A stretch of DNA of 63,688 nucleotides, taken from UBA1731 sp964440985. GTDB lineage: Bacteria; Verrucomicrobiota; Kiritimatiellia; RFP12; UBA1067. Positions 60,766-63,688 of this stretch are shown piece by piece (position 1 is the stretch's first letter; every line of letters starts with the position of its first letter). The stretch covers positions 1 to 63,688 of the forward strand of contig CAYTWE010000007.1 in NCBI GenBank assembly GCA_964440985.1. The letters are read 5' to 3'. Position numbers and translations under genes: made by a program. The notes beneath the pieces were generated by a model that worked only from the letters and a program-made list of their open reading frames with translations, did not search any database and was not told the DNA's origin.

Positions 60766-61683
60766 CTACTGCATTCCGATGAGCGCCAGAGGATTCTCGC
60801 GGCCAATGGCAATGCATTCGTCCATGGTGAGACCGATGCGGTCGCGAAGAAGCCGCATCATGGCAGCCATGGGCGTTGTGGCGCCGACAAGACAGTTGCG
60901 GGCCGGATTCCACAGAAGACCGTTCGGCTCAAGCCTGGCATGGGCGCCGCAGACGTCATACTCGCCCGGCGGCATCCCGGCAGGATACTGCGCATCCGAC
61001 ACCGCGATGAGCCGCTTGAGCGGTACGGCCCGCGTGTAGACCTTCAGCAGAGTGTCCGGCAGATGATGTCCGTCGGGAATGAACATTACGCTGGCGCGAT
61101 CTTCGGCAAGAGCCGTGAATATGATGTTGCTGTGGCGGGGAATCATGTTTGGGATGCCGTTCCCAAGGTGCGTGAACGCCTTTGCTCCGGCTTCGATGCA
61201 CGGGGCGACATCCTCCGGCGTCGCGGCCATCTGGTGTCCAAGCGAGACGGCAATGCCTTCGGACGAAAGCCGTTTGACGAACTCAGGCATCCCCGGCATC
61301 TCCGCCGCGACGGTGATCAGACGCACAATGCCGCCGCTGGCGTCCTGAAGACGTCCGAAGAGTTCAACGGATGGCTTCGCCACCCACTCGATCGGATGCG
61401 TACCCACTGCGCCAGGTTCAGCCGATATGAACGGCCCTTCAAGATGGATGCCGAGGATGTTGCGCTCGCATCTGGCGCTTTCCCTGCGAGCCTGCGCTAT
61501 CGTGCGCAGCGTCTGCACCGACGTCTCCGGATTGCCGGTGATTACCGTAGGCAGATAACCGTCGGTGCCGTCCTGCTCAAGCCGCTCGGTGACGGCGATC
61601 ACCTGCGCAACCGTAAGTCCAGGAGCGTTGAAATCAACGCCGCCGTACCCGTTGATCTGCAGATCAATCCATTTCTCTTTCAT
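60766..61683 (-). CDS. nagA: N-acetylglucosamine-6-phosphate deacetylase, barrel-only form
   Basis: This 305-aa amidohydrolase keeps the NagA barrel and its ligands: WIDLQINGYGGVDFN, GIHLEGPFISAEPGAVG (Glu), AVSLGHQMAATPED (His), FTHLGNGIPN (His) and LIAVSDAQYPAGMPPG (catalytic Asp). It lacks the roughly 55 N-terminal residues and the C-terminal strands that form the second beta-sandwich domain of typical NagA (about 380 aa). It would deacetylate GlcNAc-6-phosphate. The ATG at 61683 follows AGGAGGACGATGCC. It links the two GH20 genes to amino-sugar catabolism. Confidence 0.87.
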   Translation of the reverse strand: MKEKWIDLQINGYGGVDFNAPGLTVAQVIAVTERLEQDGTDGYLPTVITGNPETSVQTLRTIAQARRESARCERNILGIHLEGPFISAEPGAVGTHPIEWVAKPSVELFGRLQDASGGIVRLITVAAEMPGMPEFVKRLSSEGIAVSLGHQMAATPEDVAPCIEAGAKAFTHLGNGIPNMIPRHSNIIFTALAEDRASVMFIPDGHHLPDTLLKVYTRAVPLKRLIAVSDAQYPAGMPPGEYDVCGAHARLEPNGLLWNPARNCLVGATTPMAAMMRLLRDRIGLTMDECIAIGRENPLALIGMQ

Positions 61684-61699
61684 GGCATCGTCCTCCTTG

Positions 61700-61735
61700 C
61701 TGACACCCAACACCGCGTGTCAGCGGGCAATTATA
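61700..61735 (-). promoter_or_regulatory. nagA promoter and 5' hairpin
   Basis: The -10 is TGGTATAAT (61730-61735). A 7-bp stem, CTGACAC at 61700-61706 with GTGTCAG at 61717-61723, begins at the expected transcript start and ends just before the AGGAGG ribosome site (61693-61698). It may stabilise the 5' end or tune translation. Confidence 0.55.
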
Positions 61736-61774
61736 CCACAAACGCCCAATCGCAGGCCGGCGGCCCGAAGCAGC

Positions 61775-62509
61775 TCAACGGATACATTCCGGATGCGGAC
61801 GGTACACTATCGCCGGATTGTTCGTGCGCAGGGAAAACGAATCTCCGGTCGCCCTGTTGAGCGTTCCGCTCCACAACGTCTTGAGCGAGACTCCGTCAAG
61901 TTTCCACTCCAACCCCTCAGATCCCATTTCCGTATCCGGAAATGGAGCAAACACGCTCACAGGCATTCCGGCATATGACGACCAGGATCGCCCCGGCGGA
62001 AGGAGCGGCTCGAACACTCCGCCATCCGTCACGATCGACACATCCGGCTTCAGCATTGCAAAATCCGCAAGATGGAATATGTTTCCGATCATATGGTCGT
62101 CGCGTTTGCCGGTGGCGCCGAGGATGACAATTCCGTCGCCGTCCTCAGATGATTTTGACATGACGTGCCGAAATGCCTTGCAGAGGTCGTTGGTGTCCTG
62201 TTCGCTGTCTATCACGAGCGGTATCCCAAGGGCGGCAAGCTCCTCCCGATCGCCGCCGCCAAGCGAATCACCGTCGCCGACTACGGCATCAGGCATTCGC
62301 CCAATGGCGACCGCAGTCCTCCAGGCGCCGTCACAGGCGACAAGCCTATCCGCCGTGCGCAGACATGAAAGCGGAATCTCATGCGTCGGCGCGGCACCCG
62401 ATGCCAATATGGCAGTCACACGGCTCTCCCAGTGCGACTGCACATCGCCATGGCAACACTGCAAAACCAAGGCTTCATCTGCATGGTCTTTCCATGCGTG
62501 ATGCGTCAA
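61775..62509 (-). CDS. thiamine pyrophosphokinase
   Basis: This 244-aa protein makes thiamine diphosphate from thiamine and ATP. It has the TPK motifs VACDGAWRTAVA, VVGDGDSLGG, SEQDTNDLCKAFRH and GATGKRDDHMIGNI. The N-terminal 30 residues are unusual for the family. The likely start is a TTG at 62509 that overlaps the prfB stop (TTGA), as expected for coupling. Nothing in between indicates a separate promoter. Confidence 0.85.
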   Translation of the reverse strand: MTHHAWKDHADEALVLQCCHGDVQSHWESRVTAILASGAAPTHEIPLSCLRTADRLVACDGAWRTAVAIGRMPDAVVGDGDSLGGGDREELAALGIPLVIDSEQDTNDLCKAFRHVMSKSSEDGDGIVILGATGKRDDHMIGNIFHLADFAMLKPDVSIVTDGGVFEPLLPPGRSWSSYAGMPVSVFAPFPDTEMGSEGLEWKLDGVSLKTLWSGTLNRATGDSFSLRTNNPAIVYRPHPECIR

Positions 62510-63648
62510 CCCTGCTTGGCCTTCATCTGAAGCCAGGCTTCAATGAACGGCTGGATGTGTCCGTCCATCACACCGTTCACGTCGCTTGTCTCGTATTCCG
62601 TACGCAGATCCTTCACCATCGTGTACGGACAGAACACATACGAGCGTATCTGGCTGCCCCACCCGTTCTCGCTCTTCGCACCGTAGAAGCGATCCATCTC
62701 AGCCTTCTTCTGGTCTTCGTAGTATTCGTACAGCTGGGCGCGGAGCATGTTCATCGCCTTTTCCTTGTTCATGTGCTGCGAACGCTCCTTCTGGCAGGCC
62801 ACAACGATTCCGGTTGGAAGATGCGTGAGACGCACTGCGGAATCCGTCTTGTTCACGTGCTGTCCGCCCGCACCGCCGCTGCGGTACGTATCTATGCGCA
62901 GATCCTCGTCCTTGATCTCCACGTCGATGTCATCGTTGATCTCCGCGACGGTCTCCATCGACGCGAAGGACGTCTGCCTGCGTTTGTTCGCGTCGAATGG
63001 CGATATGCGGACGAGACGGTGGATTCCGCGCTCCGCCTTCAGCATTCCGAACGAGTACGGTCCTTCTACGCGGAAGTAGACATCCTTAAGCCCCGCCTCT
63101 TCTCCAGGCTGGCTGTCGTACTCCTCTATCTTCCATCCCTGATCTTCCGCGTAGCGCTTGTACATCCGGTAGAGCATCGACACCCAGTCGCAGGCCTCTG
63201 TTCCGCCCTGTCCGGCATGGAGCTTTACGAACACGTTGCAGGCATCGAACTTGCCGCCGAGAAGCGACTGAAGCCGTATCTTTGAGAAGTAGCCGTCCGC
63301 CTTCGCGCACTCTGCGAGAGTGTCCTTTAGGGCATCCTGCTGAGCCTCGCCCTCCTCCATCTCGGCCAGTTCCAGCATTACGCCGGCATCCTCAACGGTC
63401 TTGACGAGCGCATCAAACGGCACGGTATACGCCCTCTCCGCATTCGTTGCGGCGATTACGTCCTTGGCCTTCGCCTGGTTCCCCCAGAAATCTGGATCCG
63501 CCTGCTGAGCCTCAAGTTCCGCGAGCCTCTTGCGGCGATCCTCTATGCCGATGTACTCCGACATCTCCGCCACGGACACCTTGAGCGCTCCCACCCGGTC
63601 ACGCACGGCTTCAGTCTCAAGAAGCCTCTCTTTCGTTTCTTCAGCCAT
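62506..63648 (-). CDS. prfB: peptide chain release factor 2
   Basis: This 380-aa class I release factor recognises UGA/UAA. It has the RF2-type SPF tripeptide (RLVRISPFDANKRR) and the catalytic GGQ (GAGGQHVNKTDSAVRLTH) near residue 260, followed by ACQKERSQHMNKEKAM. The coding sequence is a single uninterrupted frame from ATG 63648. There is no early in-frame TGA and no programmed +1 frameshift as found in many bacteria. GGAAGAGGTAGA is the ribosome site. Confidence 0.96.
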   Translation of the reverse strand: MAEETKERLLETEAVRDRVGALKVSVAEMSEYIGIEDRRKRLAELEAQQADPDFWGNQAKAKDVIAATNAERAYTVPFDALVKTVEDAGVMLELAEMEEGEAQQDALKDTLAECAKADGYFSKIRLQSLLGGKFDACNVFVKLHAGQGGTEACDWVSMLYRMYKRYAEDQGWKIEEYDSQPGEEAGLKDVYFRVEGPYSFGMLKAERGIHRLVRISPFDANKRRQTSFASMETVAEINDDIDVEIKDEDLRIDTYRSGGAGGQHVNKTDSAVRLTHLPTGIVVACQKERSQHMNKEKAMNMLRAQLYEYYEDQKKAEMDRFYGAKSENGWGSQIRSYVFCPYTMVKDLRTEYETSDVNGVMDGHIQPFIEAWLQMKAKQG

Positions 63649-63677
63649 TCTACCTCTTCCAAGTTAAACCGTTGCGT

Positions 63678-63683
63678 ATTCTA
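63678..63683 (-). promoter_or_regulatory. extended -10 of prfB
   Basis: TGGTAGAAT on the minus strand at the right edge gives a leader of about 24 nt. The -35 lies outside the window. Confidence 0.6.
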
Positions 63684-63688
63684 CCACA

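Noticed and set aside
60586..61860. Plus-strand frame starting MPIHEEER and running through nagA
   Set aside because: Beyond the first residues it is antisense to nagA and has no motif. Only the short start is mentioned as a possible peptide.

Overview
The window is GC-rich bacterial chromosome, densely packed and almost all on the minus strand. The gene content (several secreted polysaccharide hydrolases, DUF4091 and DUF4861 domains, a surface protein with passenger-associated repeats and a LamG-like domain, a small basic ribosomal-type protein beside prmA, butyrate kinase plus phosphotransacetylase, rubredoxin and rubrerythrin) suggests an anaerobic, glycan-degrading member of the PVC group. 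Kiritimatiellota or Lentisphaerota-like bacteria are my best guess; this is inference from content, not from a marker phylogeny.

Layout. 1-4.9 kb: HAD phosphatase, secreted GH20, plsY, mgtC, rplT-rpmI. 5-9.9 kb: a cupin regulator followed by sulfur amino-acid genes (cysK, metY), a beta-barrel protein and a low-Mr phosphatase. 9.9-15.2 kb: a run tRNA(CAT)-small basic protein-prmA-DUF456-mtaD-buk-pta. 15.2-20 kb: GH36-like enzyme, UvrD-type helicase, tRNA-Ala. 20-27 kb: lepA-EamA-LolA-like-MMPL/acyltransferase operon facing an outer-membrane protein. 27-31.6 kb: esterase, siroheme sulfite/nitrite reductase, small membrane protein, YeiH transporter. 31.7-38.3 kb: four genes joined by short overlaps or 11-nt gaps (GH105-DUF4861 lipoprotein, folD, a 653-aa protein of unknown function, DUF711). 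38.4-41.6 kb: glycosyltransferase, psd, pssA, maf. 41.6-49.7 kb: small secreted protein, GH31, a 1267-aa surface protein, GH20-like enzyme. 49.7-52.4 kb: radical SAM, rubrerythrin and rubredoxin, with a divergent UbiA-type prenyltransferase. 52.4-60.4 kb: an operon with overlapping genes (secreted 128-aa protein, DUF4091-SGNH, GH97, tandem GT2, 5-FTHF cyclo-ligase). 60.7-63.7 kb: a barrel-only nagA, thiamine pyrophosphokinase, prfB.

The hydrolases (two GH20, GH31, GH36-like, GH97, GH105, DUF4091, an acetylesterase) and nagA point to growth on acetylated and GlcNAc-containing plant or host glycans. Pta with butyrate kinase would recover ATP from acyl-CoA, and rubrerythrin with rubredoxin handles oxidative stress in an anaerobe. 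CysK, MetY, a sulfite-reductase-type enzyme and a YeiH-type carrier form a sulfur theme. MTA/SAH deaminase, folD and the cyclo-ligase serve one-carbon and SAM turnover.

Two genome-scale habits show directly in the sequence. Promoters are mostly extended -10 elements of the form TGnTATAAT, often so close to the start codon that the mRNA should be leaderless. Adjacent genes very often overlap by ATGA, GTGA or TTGA. There is no CRISPR array, insertion sequence, integrase or rRNA operon in the window.
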